A stretch of DNA of 10,201 bases, from the NCBI GenBank assembly GCA_026196445.1, contig JAPHTE010000093.1, forward strand, positions 1 through 10,201, written 5' to 3'. The translations under genes were made by a program, and so were the position numbers. Position 1 is the first letter of the stretch, and each line of letters starts with the position of its first letter. This DNA comes from Lysobacterales bacterium. Its GTDB lineage: Bacteria; Pseudomonadota; Gammaproteobacteria; Xanthomonadales; SZUA-36. Below, in pieces: positions 1 through 8,400 of the stretch. The notes under the pieces are model-generated. The model saw nothing but the letters and a program-made list of their open reading frames with translations, was not told the DNA's origin and did no database searches.

Positions 1-810
1 GAGCTTCAACAAAGGTTCCGGATCCGTCATCAGGTCAAATACGATGACCGATTTTTTCCGCTCAGGGTAAATCGACAGCGGCAGCACCAGGCTGGTGCTG
101 CCACGGCTGGCGGGGATACGCGAGGTGGTGTGCAGTATGGGTTCGGGCTGTAGCGTGCTGAGCGACCGCATGACAAAATCCTGGTCGCGCATCTTCAACG
201 CCCAATCGAACAATCGCGGTTGTTTTTTCTTGATCAGCCTTGCCAGGTTGATGGTCGCCATGACATCCGACAGGGCCTCGTGCGCGCCTTCGTGTTCGAT
301 GCCGTTGGCGGCGCTCAGGTGTTCGAGCTTGAAACTCGGTTTGCCCGGCTCGTGTTCCGGCCACTCGATGCCATCCGGGCGCAAGGCGAAACACATGCGC
401 GCCAGGTCGATCAGGTCCCAGCGCGAGTTGTTATTCTTGTACTCGCGCTCGTAAGGGTCATACAGGTTGCGGTAAAACAGGTTGCGGCTGAACTCGTCAT
501 CGAAGCGGATACTGTTGTAACCCACGACACAGGTGCCGGGTTCCATCATTTCAGAACGGATGGCGGCGGCAAACTCCGCCTCGACCAGGCCTTTTTCCAG
601 CGCTTCCTGTGGCGTGATGCCGGTAATCAGGCTGGCGATGGGGTGGGGCAGAACATCCATGGCCGGCTGGCAATACCAGCTGACAGGCTTTGCCACCGGC
701 TCCAACGCCGTGTTGGTTCGCAGCGCCGCGAACTGGGCCGGCCGGTCCAGACGGGAGTCGGCGCCAAAGGTTTCGTAGTCATGCCATAGAAAAGTGGGTT
801 CAGAATTCAT
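1..810 (-). CDS. sbcB: Exodeoxyribonuclease I, N-terminal 270 residues (runs off the left edge)
   Basis: Exonuclease I degrades single-stranded DNA 3' to 5' in the cytoplasm and acts in recombination and mismatch repair. Reading leftward from ATG at 810, the frame stays open for 270 codons to the window edge. The E. coli protein has about 475 residues, so the C-terminal ~200 are missing here only because the window ends. All five DEDDh exonuclease residues are visible: D11 and E13 in DYETFG, D104 in GYNSIRFDDE, and H177 and D182 in GAHEALSDV. They sit at a constant offset of -4 from E. coli D15, E17, D108, H181 and D186. The start is supported by the motif falling at the usual distance from the N-terminus and by a GGCGGA-like ribosome site 6 bases upstream. 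The gene is divergent from tesB. The identification is very secure. Confidence 0.97.
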   Translation of the reverse strand, partial: MNSEPTFLWHDYETFGADSRLDRPAQFAALRTNTALEPVAKPVSWYCQPAMDVLPHPIASLITGITPQEALEKGLVEAEFAAAIRSEMMEPGTCVVGYNSIRFDDEFSRNLFYRNLYDPYEREYKNNNSRWDLIDLARMCFALRPDGIEWPEHEPGKPSFKLEHLSAANGIEHEGAHEALSDVMATINLARLIKKKQPRLFDWALKMRDQDFVMRSLSTLQPEPILHTTSRIPASRGSTSLVLPLSIYPERKKSVIVFDLMTDPEPLLKL

Positions 811-848
811 ACACTGTCCGCCCTTGCAGAATGGTTATCATAGCGGAA
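811..848. promoter_or_regulatory. Short divergent control region between sbcB and tesB
   Basis: Only 38 bases separate the two start codons. The block at 836-842 reads TATCAT on the plus strand and TATGAT on the minus strand, so it resembles a -10 box in both directions. I find no good -35 hexamer at proper spacing for either direction. If the plus-strand box were used, the tesB transcript would begin almost at its start codon. The promoters may instead lie inside the opposite coding regions. Confidence is therefore low. Confidence 0.25.
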
Positions 849-1727
849 ATGGCATATTCAAATAACACGGTAGAAGAACTGCTCCACCTGATGGAGCTGG
901 AGGCGCTGGAAGTCAACCTGTTCCGGGGCGAAAGCCGGGATATCGGCACTCCCAGGGTGTTTGGCGGACAGGTGCTGGCGCAGTCGGTCATCGCGGCCAG
1001 CCGCACGGTGGACGAAGGCGTCATCCATTCGCTGCACGCCTATTTCCTGCGCGCTGGTGATGCATCCGCCCCGATCGTCTACGACGTGGACCGCAACCGC
1101 GACGGGCGCAGCTTCAAGTCACGCCGCGTGGTGGCCATCCAGCACGGCCGACCCATATTTACGCTGGCGGCGTCGTTCCAGCTCGAGCAGGACGGCCTTG
1201 AGCACCAGCTGGAAATGCCCGAAATGCCCGGGCCTGAAGAATTGACATCGGGTCACGAAATTCCGGAAGACAGGTTGAAACAGGCGTCGCCGTTGCTGCG
1301 CCGCTGGTTCAAACGCACCGGTCCCTTCGACTTCCGCCCGGTGCGCAAGACCGACGTGTTCAACCCGCACCCGCAACCGGCGTACTCGGATATCTGGTTT
1401 CGCCTGACGGAGAAAATCGATGTGCCCGATGCCATGCACCGCGCATTACTGGCCTACGCCTCGGATTTCTACCTGGTCGGCACCGCCACCCTGCCACACG
1501 GAATCTCCTTCATCCAGCCCAACCTGACCATGGCCAGCCTGGACCACGCCATGTGGTTCCACCGCCCGGTGCGGGTCGACGAGTGGTTGCTGTACTCCTG
1601 TGACAGCCCGAGCGCCAGCGGGGGCCGTGGACTGGCACGGGGCTCGATTTACGATCGTGACGGTGTCCTGGTGGCCTCGACGGCGCAGGAAGGTATGATG
1701 CGGCTCAAGGAACAAAAGGAAGACTAG
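849..1727 (+). CDS. tesB: Acyl-CoA thioesterase II (TesB family)
   Basis: TesB hydrolyses medium- and long-chain acyl-CoA to free fatty acid and CoA in the cytoplasm. The 292-residue product has the double-hotdog layout, with LFRG and RVFGGQ motifs near the N-terminus and DHAMWFHRP in the second half. The catalytic triad of E. coli (D204, T228, Q278) maps with a constant +2 offset to D206 in YASD, S230 in MASLDH and Q280 in STAQEG. The Thr-to-Ser change keeps a hydroxyl group. I chose ATG 849 because it lines up within three residues of the E. coli N-terminus. ATG 831, six codons upstream in frame, is the alternative, and neither has a strong ribosome site. The frame also stays open upstream to 690, but that part lies over sbcB and is a shadow. 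The stop is 2 bases before msrA, which suggests co-transcription. Confidence 0.94.
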   Translation: MAYSNNTVEELLHLMELEALEVNLFRGESRDIGTPRVFGGQVLAQSVIAASRTVDEGVIHSLHAYFLRAGDASAPIVYDVDRNRDGRSFKSRRVVAIQHGRPIFTLAASFQLEQDGLEHQLEMPEMPGPEELTSGHEIPEDRLKQASPLLRRWFKRTGPFDFRPVRKTDVFNPHPQPAYSDIWFRLTEKIDVPDAMHRALLAYASDFYLVGTATLPHGISFIQPNLTMASLDHAMWFHRPVRVDEWLLYSCDSPSASGGRGLARGSIYDRDGVLVASTAQEGMMRLKEQKED

Positions 1728-1729
1728 GT

Positions 1730-2224
1730 ATGAATGACACGATTGAACTGGCCACCCAAGTTGCAACCTTTGGCGCCGGCTGTTTCTGGGGCGTCGAGGC
1801 GCGTTTCCGGGAGGTTGATGGCGTGCTTGACGCGACTTCAGGTTACATGGGCGGCGAGGTCGATGACCCCGGTTACAAGGCAGTCTGCTCGGGTAAAACA
1901 GGGCATGCTGAGGTCGTCCAGGTCAAATATGATCCGCGGCGCGTTACTTACGAGACTTTACTCGGAATGTTTTTCGCCATGCACAACCCGACCACCCTGA
2001 ACCGGCAGGGCCCGGATATCGGCAACCAGTACCGCTCGGTGGTGTTTTTTTATACCGATAAACAAAAGGACGCAGCGCACCGGGCCATCGAAGAACTCGA
2101 ACATTCAGGCCGCTGGCCAAACCCGGTCGTCACGGCCGTGGAACCGGCGCAGCCATTCTGGCCAGCCGAGGAATACCATCAGCGTTACCTCGAAAAACAC
2201 GGGCTTGGTTCATGCTCGCTGTAA
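1730..2224 (+). CDS. msrA: Peptide-methionine (S)-S-oxide reductase MsrA
   Basis: MsrA reduces the S-epimer of methionine sulfoxide, free or in proteins, and so repairs oxidative damage using thioredoxin. The product has 164 residues, which is in the range of short single-domain MsrA proteins. The catalytic motif GCFWG is at 17-21 with nucleophile C18. It is followed by GYMGG, by the family segment VCSGKTGHAE and by GPDIGNQYRS. The C-terminal tail GSCSL carries C162, which fits a resolving cysteine. No MsrB domain is fused. The start ATG is preceded by AGGAAG about 8 bases upstream, which lies inside the 3' end of tesB. The two genes are separated by 2 bases and probably form one transcript, although thioesterase and MsrA have no obvious shared pathway. 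Confidence 0.97.
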   Translation: MNDTIELATQVATFGAGCFWGVEARFREVDGVLDATSGYMGGEVDDPGYKAVCSGKTGHAEVVQVKYDPRRVTYETLLGMFFAMHNPTTLNRQGPDIGNQYRSVVFFYTDKQKDAAHRAIEELEHSGRWPNPVVTAVEPAQPFWPAEEYHQRYLEKHGLGSCSL

Positions 2225-2229
2225 ATCAA

Positions 2230-2280
2230 TAGCTTATCTGGTTTTTCTGGCTTTTAGGCACAACATGAGCTAAGATTTTT
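2230..2280 (+). terminator. Possible terminator after msrA
   Basis: TAGCTTAT at 2230-2237 can pair with ATGAGCTA at 2265-2272 (eight pairs, one of them G-U), and ATTTTT follows at 2275-2280. This is the right order for an intrinsic terminator of tesB-msrA. The 27-base loop is much longer than usual and the stem is AT-rich, so the call is weak. The rest of the 194-base gap (2281-2418) holds a TATCAT box at 2357-2362 but no -35 box at proper spacing. I therefore make no promoter call for the downstream kinase. Confidence 0.25.
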
Positions 2281-2418
2281 GCACGCCAAAACGTGTCGCA
2301 ACCGCATGGCGCAGAACTTAATCGACCAGTTCGAATTCGGCTCAGGCTGCCGGAGCTATCATGATTGATGGCTGCGGTTGGTTTGTTGCCCGCTAAAAGG
2401 GGTTCCAGGTAGGAATAG

Positions 2419-4638
2419 ATGGCTGTAGGAAGGGACAGCATATTTTTCACCCAGCAGCTCTGGAAAGATCCGGTTATACGGGTCTTTGCGGCTGCATTCA
2501 TCCTGTTTCATTCCCCCTATTTTGTATTCGGGCAAGCGTCTGATTTTACGGAGGCTTACGGTTATTTCGTGGCATCTGTGTTCCTGTTGCCGTTTACCGT
2601 GTATGTCCTCTGGCCGCGGGGGGCCGATGCATATTCCAGGCGTGAGACGCTGTTCTGGAAAGTGTTATCGCTGGCATTTATGGGTTGGTGGGCGGTTAAC
2701 GCCATGTACCTGTTCATGAAGTGGGCTTCATGGAACCCCTATCTTGACATCCTCACCGATTCAATCTTCATCGCTTATTACGCCGGGTGGTTCGTCGCGG
2801 TGAGTTTTATGCCGCACTTTTCGAGCAACCAAGCGGTACAAAAACCTGACCGGCCGTTCTTGATCGCGGCGCCGATCGTGCTCGTCCTCACGTTGTTTTT
2901 CTATTTTATCCTGGTGCCGATCCGGCTGGCCCCGGAGAGTTATGACACATTGGTGCCTACGTTGCTGTTCTTCACCGGGGTGGACATCGTTCTGATCATG
3001 GTGTTCGTGGCTTTAACGGTCCGCGCCCGAACCACGAGGTGGCGCTTCCTGTACGCTTCAATGGCAGCAATGCACATCATATTCTCTGCCCTGGATCTGC
3101 TGGAAGCGCTCAACTACACATGGCTATATGGGTGGGCTGATAAAGCCGCCAGTGACGTACTGTGGAGCCTGCCTTTCCTGCTCATGGTCGTTATCGCGCG
3201 AGCCCGCGATTATAAATTTCCTGTTCATGAAGAAAGCGAGGATTCAAAGTACAACGCAAGGGATATCCTGGAGGCCACCTTCAGCCCGGTCATCATGGTG
3301 TCATTTGTGCTGCCCGTATTACACATCGCCCTGGACCGATTTGGTTTGCTGGACGAAACCGTTAAAGGGCCCCAGGCCACCGTGGTGTTATGCAGCCTGG
3401 TGGTGTTTTGGGCACTGGCCATATGGGAAAACACTTCACTGCGCATGGTTACGGAAAAATCGAGAGCCCAGCAGGCCGAACTGGAAAAACTCCGTGTAAA
3501 GCAGGTCATCGCAGAGCGGACCGAGAGGGTTAAAGGCAGGTTCCTGGCCAACGTCAGCCACGAGATCCGAACCCCAATGAATGGCATTCTCGGTATGTCA
3601 GAGATCCTGCTGCGCGGGAAACTCGATGGGGAGCAGCAAAAACAAGCCAGGTTAATCGTCACGTCCGCCCAGGAATTGATCAAGGTTGTCGATGACATTC
3701 TTGACTATTCAAAAATCGAAGCAGGTGAAATATCACTGGTGAAGGAACCATTCAGGCTCGATCAACTTACCGAACAGGTGCTTGATCTGTTTGGCCCAAC
3801 CAGGATGTCGACCGACGTGCAATTGAACCTCGTGATTCAGGACGAAGTACCGCTGGAACTCGAGGGCGACGCATCCCGCTTGCGCCAGGTCCTGGTAAAC
3901 CTGCTGTCAAATGCGTTCAAGTTTACCCATGAAGGTGAGGTCAGGCTCGAAATCTCACTCCGTGATAGGTCGGATTCGCAGGCCACCATTCATTTCAAGA
4001 TCAGTGATAGCGGCATTGGACTGGATGCTGGTTCAGTGAACGACCTCTTTCAGCCTTTCACGCAGGGCGATGAGAGCACCACGCGAAAATACGGCGGCAG
4101 TGGCCTGGGCCTGGCAATTTCAAAACAGATTGTAGAGGCGCATGACGGCAGAATCGGGGCATTTGAAAGACCGGGCGGAGGTGCGGTTTTCTGGTTCGAA
4201 GTGCCATTCGGTCTCGCACAGGTGCAATTGGATATCCCGATCCAGCAGGATTGCCAGTCACCCTGTGAAGGACCTGAAAAGAAGATACTGCTTGCAGAGG
4301 ATGATGAGATCAATATGCTCGTTGCCTTGAAGCAGCTCGAGTTGCTGGGATACCAGGCGGATGTTGCAAGGGATGGCAACGAGGCCCTGGAGGCGCTGGA
4401 GCAGGCCAGCTACGACCTGATTTTGATGGATTGCCAGATGCCGGTTCTCGATGGTCTGCAGGCAACGCGTTTAATCAGGCAGAGAGGTTATTCAAGGTCC
4501 AGGCTTCCCATTATTGCACTCACGGCAAATACTTTTGATGAAGATCGGGACGACTGTCTCGAATGCGGAATGAACGATTTCATCGCAAAACCTGCCAAGC
4601 TTGAAGACATCCGAGCCGCACTGTCCAGGTGGCTGTGA
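2419..4638 (+). CDS. Membrane-bound hybrid sensor histidine kinase/response regulator
   Basis: This 739-residue protein should sense an unknown signal at the inner membrane, autophosphorylate and pass the phosphate to its own receiver. The first ~340 residues hold about ten hydrophobic segments, roughly 19-38, 49-65, 82-100, 115-132, 147-167, 179-201, 209-230, 246-261, 288-305 and 320-337. I cannot match this region to a named sensor family. A charged helix (343-373) leads to the HisKA box with phospho-acceptor H381 in SHEIRTP. The ATPase domain shows the N box (N494, N498, K501), DSGIG at 530-534, the F box near 543-547 and GGSGLGLA at 559-566. The receiver (621-739) has E627, D628 and D629, acceptor D671, T702 and K724. 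There is no Hpt domain, so a separate phosphotransfer protein would be needed for onward relay. The start has AGGTAGGA just upstream and an in-frame stop (TAG) immediately before the ATG. Confidence 0.93.
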   Translation: MAVGRDSIFFTQQLWKDPVIRVFAAAFILFHSPYFVFGQASDFTEAYGYFVASVFLLPFTVYVLWPRGADAYSRRETLFWKVLSLAFMGWWAVNAMYLFMKWASWNPYLDILTDSIFIAYYAGWFVAVSFMPHFSSNQAVQKPDRPFLIAAPIVLVLTLFFYFILVPIRLAPESYDTLVPTLLFFTGVDIVLIMVFVALTVRARTTRWRFLYASMAAMHIIFSALDLLEALNYTWLYGWADKAASDVLWSLPFLLMVVIARARDYKFPVHEESEDSKYNARDILEATFSPVIMVSFVLPVLHIALDRFGLLDETVKGPQATVVLCSLVVFWALAIWENTSLRMVTEKSRAQQAELEKLRVKQVIAERTERVKGRFLANVSHEIRTPMNGILGMSEILLRGKLDGEQQKQARLIVTSAQELIKVVDDILDYSKIEAGEISLVKEPFRLDQLTEQVLDLFGPTRMSTDVQLNLVIQDEVPLELEGDASRLRQVLVNLLSNAFKFTHEGEVRLEISLRDRSDSQATIHFKISDSGIGLDAGSVNDLFQPFTQGDESTTRKYGGSGLGLAISKQIVEAHDGRIGAFERPGGGAVFWFEVPFGLAQVQLDIPIQQDCQSPCEGPEKKILLAEDDEINMLVALKQLELLGYQADVARDGNEALEALEQASYDLILMDCQMPVLDGLQATRLIRQRGYSRSRLPIIALTANTFDEDRDDCLECGMNDFIAKPAKLEDIRAALSRWL

Positions 4639-4693
4639 AAATATTTATGCCATAATCAGGTTTTTCTGGCCGAAAGACCGAGTGGATGAGTTG

Positions 4694-5311
4694 ATGCGCA
4701 GTATGGGATGGATATCCGGTTTACTGGTGATTCTGAGCCTTTCTGGTGCACATTCCGTGCAGGCCCAGGTGTACAAGTTCACGGATGAAAACGGTGTCAC
4801 CCATTACACCAGCGTCAGGCCTGAAAGTCTTGCGAATGTTGCCGTGCTCAATTTTCCCTGTTATGCCTCGGACCCGAAATGCAGCCAACTGGACTGGGAG
4901 CATATCCCGTTGAACCGGCGTGCTTTCGAAGAGGAAATCCGGGCAGCGGCCGAGGTGTTCGAGGTGGACGGCGCGCTGGTCCGGGCCATCATCCACGCCG
5001 AATCGGCTTACCAGCCGGACGCCCTGTCACCACGTGGCGCACAGGGATTGATGCAGTTGATGCCCACAACCCAGCAGGAGCTTCAGGTCGTTGATGTATT
5101 TGACCCGGTCGATAACATCACGGGCGGCACCCGGTACCTCGCCGCTCTGCTGGACCAGTTCGACCAGGATGTGGAGTTGGCCACAGCGGCATATAACGCC
5201 GGCCCGAATGCCGTGCGTAAACACGGCGGCGTTCCGCCGTATGCGGAAACACGCGAATACGTGCGACGGGTGAAAATCCTCTACCGGCGTTACCGTTCCG
5301 GCGAAAGCTAG
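4694..5311 (+). CDS. Exported lytic transglycosylase (DUF4124 + SLT domain)
   Basis: The product should cleave the glycan strands of peptidoglycan in the periplasm, leaving 1,6-anhydro-muramic ends. From ATG 4694 it has 205 residues. Residues 1-24 look like a signal peptide, with positive R2, a hydrophobic core and likely cleavage after VQA. There is no lipobox cysteine, so it is probably soluble. Residues 25-43 (VYKFTDENGVTHYTS) are the DUF4124 signature found at the N-terminus of many small proteobacterial periplasmic proteins. C56 and C63 could form a disulfide. The SLT domain (about 80-200) has catalytic E103 in HAES, GLMQLMP at 118-124 and AAYNAGP at 165-171. The frame is open back to 4601, but that part overlaps the kinase gene and would bury the signal peptide. 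ATG 4703 is another possible start. The gene follows the kinase by 55 bases and may be co-transcribed with it. Confidence 0.9.
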   Translation: MRSMGWISGLLVILSLSGAHSVQAQVYKFTDENGVTHYTSVRPESLANVAVLNFPCYASDPKCSQLDWEHIPLNRRAFEEEIRAAAEVFEVDGALVRAIIHAESAYQPDALSPRGAQGLMQLMPTTQQELQVVDVFDPVDNITGGTRYLAALLDQFDQDVELATAAYNAGPNAVRKHGGVPPYAETREYVRRVKILYRRYRSGES

Positions 5312-5467
5312 GAGCCTGTCGGACTTGAGCTTCCCTCAATCCATAGCCGCAGCTATGGCTTTCAGTCCAGCCCTGCGCCCAACCGCACCCGTCCCGCGCC
5401 AGCATCCGGAATACTGGTGCAATATGCGGGCCAGTGACCCTCTGAATAGGCGAATAGCCCCTCTGGC
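5312..5467. other. Structured intergenic element with nested inverted repeats
   Basis: This gap lies between two convergent genes and is rich in hairpins. GGAC (5321-5324) and GTCC (5365-5368) can close a junction that encloses two stems: TTGAG/CTCAA (5325-5329 with 5335-5339) and the perfect 7-pair CCATAGC/GCTATGG (5341-5347 with 5352-5358, loop CGCA). A further stem at 5399-5417 has eight pairs when read as minus-strand RNA, two of them G-U. The same positions would be A-C mismatches on the plus strand, so the dnaE transcript is favoured. CCAGTGA/TCACTGG (5431-5437 with 5468-5474) reaches into the dnaE stop codon. No T-run follows, so a standard intrinsic terminator is not evident. The compact architecture suggests a dispersed repeat or a 3'-end processing structure. 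Repetition cannot be tested within this window. Confidence 0.4.
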
Positions 5468-8400
5468 TCACTGGTAGCGGAATCCAGCGAGGTTTACTTC
5501 TTCCAGTTCATTGAGTGCTGCGACCAGTTCTTCGCAGGGCTTGAGCCGCCACCTGTAATCCAGTTCCAGCGTGACCCTGGCGCGCTGGTTCCGGTAATGG
5601 ACAAAAACCGGCGCCGAACCGCCCTGGTAAGGGTTAAACACGGATGCAAGCCTGCGGCAAAGGTTTTCATCAGGCCCCGTCACCGCGATATTGACGCCGG
5701 TGGCGAAGCGCGCCTTGGCGTCAGCCAGCGTCATGATGTGGTTGGCGTTGATGCGGTAATTACCCATGAATTCGTCGAGCGTGGCATTGCCCTCGATGAC
5801 GATGATGGTGTCTTTTTCCAGCAGGTCGGCGTAGGTTGCATAGGCCTCGTTCGTCAGGAACAGGTCGATGCGCCCCGTGTGGTCCTCGATAGCGATAAAA
5901 TGCCCGCGTTGCGTCCGGCGTCTCAAAGAAGTTACCAGCGCTGCCAGCGTCATGCTGACACCCCGCCGGTTGGAGTTTTCCCTTGTCACCCGCAGGTGCA
6001 CTTCACCGAGCGGGCAGGCAGTGAAGTGACGGATATCCTTCATGTGCACCTTGACGGGGTGTCCGGTCAGGTATAAACCGAGCGAATTCTTTTCTGCTTC
6101 AAGACGCTGCAGCTCGGGCCACTCGGCGACCTCGGACATTTCCATGGGTTCGGCCGGGTCTACAGGTCCAAGTGTACCGAACATATCCGTCTGGCCGGCT
6201 TCCTGGTCACGCTGCATCTGCTCGGCTGCATGCATGCAACGTGGCAGGTTATGTAACAACCGCGCCCGGTTGCGGCCGGCATCAAGCGGATCCAGGGCGC
6301 CGGAGCGGACCAGGGTCTCCATGGCACGTTTGTTGGCACGTCGAAGATCCATGCGGTTACAGAAATCATCCAGGCCTTTGAACGGCCCGTTTGCTTCGCG
6401 TTCCTGTTCGATGAATTCGATCGCTGCACGCCCGATGCCCTTGATGGCGCCAAGGCCATAGCGGATCGACTGGTCATCGGTGCTTTTGAAGCTGTAGGAA
6501 GAGCGGTTGATATCCGGTGGCAGCAGTGTGATCTGCATCTTCCCGCATTCCTGTACCAGGTCAGCGATCTTGTCGGTGTTGTCCATGTCGGCCGACAATA
6601 CCGCGGCCATGAACGCCGCCGGGTAGTGTGCTTTCAGCCACGCGGTCTGGTAGGCGATGAGTGCGTAGGCCGCCGAATGGGACTTGTTGAAGCCATAGCC
6701 GGCGAACGTCTCCATCTGGTCAAAGATGTAGTTGGCCAGTTCGTCGGTTACCTTGTTTTCCGAAGCGCCATCGACAAATTTCAGACGCTGTTTAGCCATT
6801 TCCTGGGGGTCTTTTTTACCCATCGCGCGGCGCAGGATATCGGCGTCGCCCAGCGTGTAGCCGGCCAGCACCTGTGCGATCTGCATAACCTGCTCCTGGT
6901 ACAGGATTACGCCGTAAGTGGGTTTCAGGATCATTTCCAGGTCCGGGTGCGGATAACTGACCATCGACCGGCCGTGTTTGCGGTCGATGTAGTCACCCAC
7001 CATGCCGGATTCCAGCGGACCTGGCCGGAACAGGGCCACCAGCGCAATGATCTCGTTAAAACTGTCGGGTTTCAGCCTCCGGATCAGGTCTTTCATACCG
7101 GGCGATTCCAGCTGGAAGACCGCGGTCGTCCGGCAATCCTGCAGCAATTTGAAGGTCTTGCTGTCGTCCATCGGCAGGTCTTCCAGCACGATCGGGTCTT
7201 CGCCTTTTGCGCATAATTCCCGGTTGATGGCTTTCAGGGCCCAGTCGATGATCGTCAGTGTTCGCAGGCCGAGAAAATCGAATTTAACCAGGCCGACCTT
7301 CTCGACGTCCTTCATGTCGAACTGGGTGACGATACCGCCACCGCCGGATTCGCAAAACAGCGGCGTAAAATCGGTCAGGTCCGATGGCGCTATAACCACG
7401 CCACCCGCGTGCTTGCCGGCGTTACGGGTCAAGCCTTCCAGTGACATAGCCAGGTCCAGAAGGGCACGCGTATCTTCCTCGTCGTCGTAACGTCTTTGCA
7501 ATTCTGGTTCCTGCTCCAGAGCCTTGGCCAGGGTCATGCCCAGGTCCGGCGGCACCAGCTTGGCGACGCTGTCGACGAAGCCATATCCATCACCCAGCAC
7601 ACGCCCGCAGTCACGTACCGATGCCTTGGCTGCCATGGTACCGTAGGTGATGATCTGGCTGACCTGGTTACGGCCGTAGGTTTCGGCCACGTAATCGATC
7701 ACCAGGTCGCGTTTCTCCATGCAGAAATCAATGTCGAAGTCAGGCATGGAGATACGCTCCGGGTTCAGGAAACGCTCGAACAGCAGGTCGAATTGCAGGG
7801 GGTCGAGGTCGGTGATGTCCAGCGCATAGGCGACCAGCGAACCGGCGCCGGAACCACGTCCCGGTCCAACCGGTATGTCATTGTTCTTGGCCCAGCGGAT
7901 GAAGTCCGCCACGATCAGGAAATAACCGGGAAAACCCATGTTGTTGATGACGTCCAGTTCCAGGGCCAGCCGGTCGTGGTAGTCATCATCGCTGAAATCG
8001 TGCGCCGTGCCACGCATATTGAGACGCCGCGCCAGTCCCTCGAGCGCGGCTTTTTTCAAATATTCTTCGACGCTTTCGCCGTCCGGTGTCGGGAAATCCG
8101 GCAGGAAATATTTACCGAACGTTAGTTCCAGGTTACAACGCTTGGCGAGCTCAACAGCGTTTTCCAGCGCTTCGGGCAGGTCGGCGAATAACTCGGCCAT
8201 CTCTGCCGGGCTTTTCAGGTACTGCTCCTCCGAGTAGCGTACTTCGCGGCGCCGGTCCGCCAACAGGCGGCCATCGTGGATGCAGACCCTGGCTTCGTGG
8301 GCGCGAAAATCAGCACGTTCCAGGAACCTGACGTCATTGGTGGCGACCACCGGCAGGCCCAGTTCGGCCGCGAGGTGCAAGGCAAGGATCTCGTGGCGCT

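Noticed and set aside
690..848. In-frame N-terminal extension of tesB back to 690
   Set aside because: It lies entirely over the sbcB coding start and spacer, and the family N-terminus begins at about 849. Its composition looks like a frame shadow.
2240..4668. Shared 11-base string GGTTTTTCTGG upstream of the kinase and upstream of the transglycosylase
   Set aside because: A shared 11-mer is expected several times by chance in 10 kb, and the flanks do not match.
4601..4693. Extended N-terminus of the lytic transglycosylase overlapping the kinase gene
   Set aside because: It would bury a clear signal peptide that begins at 4694, and the overlapping part is antiphase reading of the kinase receiver.
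5118..5471. A 117-codon minus-strand frame across the transglycosylase 3' end and the intergenic gap
   Set aside because: The sequence has no recognisable motif and overlaps a well-supported gene on the other strand. It is best read as a shadow.
6626..7216. Long plus-strand frames antisense to dnaE (also 7496-8125 and 8276-8950)
   Set aside because: Long antisense frames are expected opposite a GC-rich conserved gene. None has a domain signature or ribosome site.
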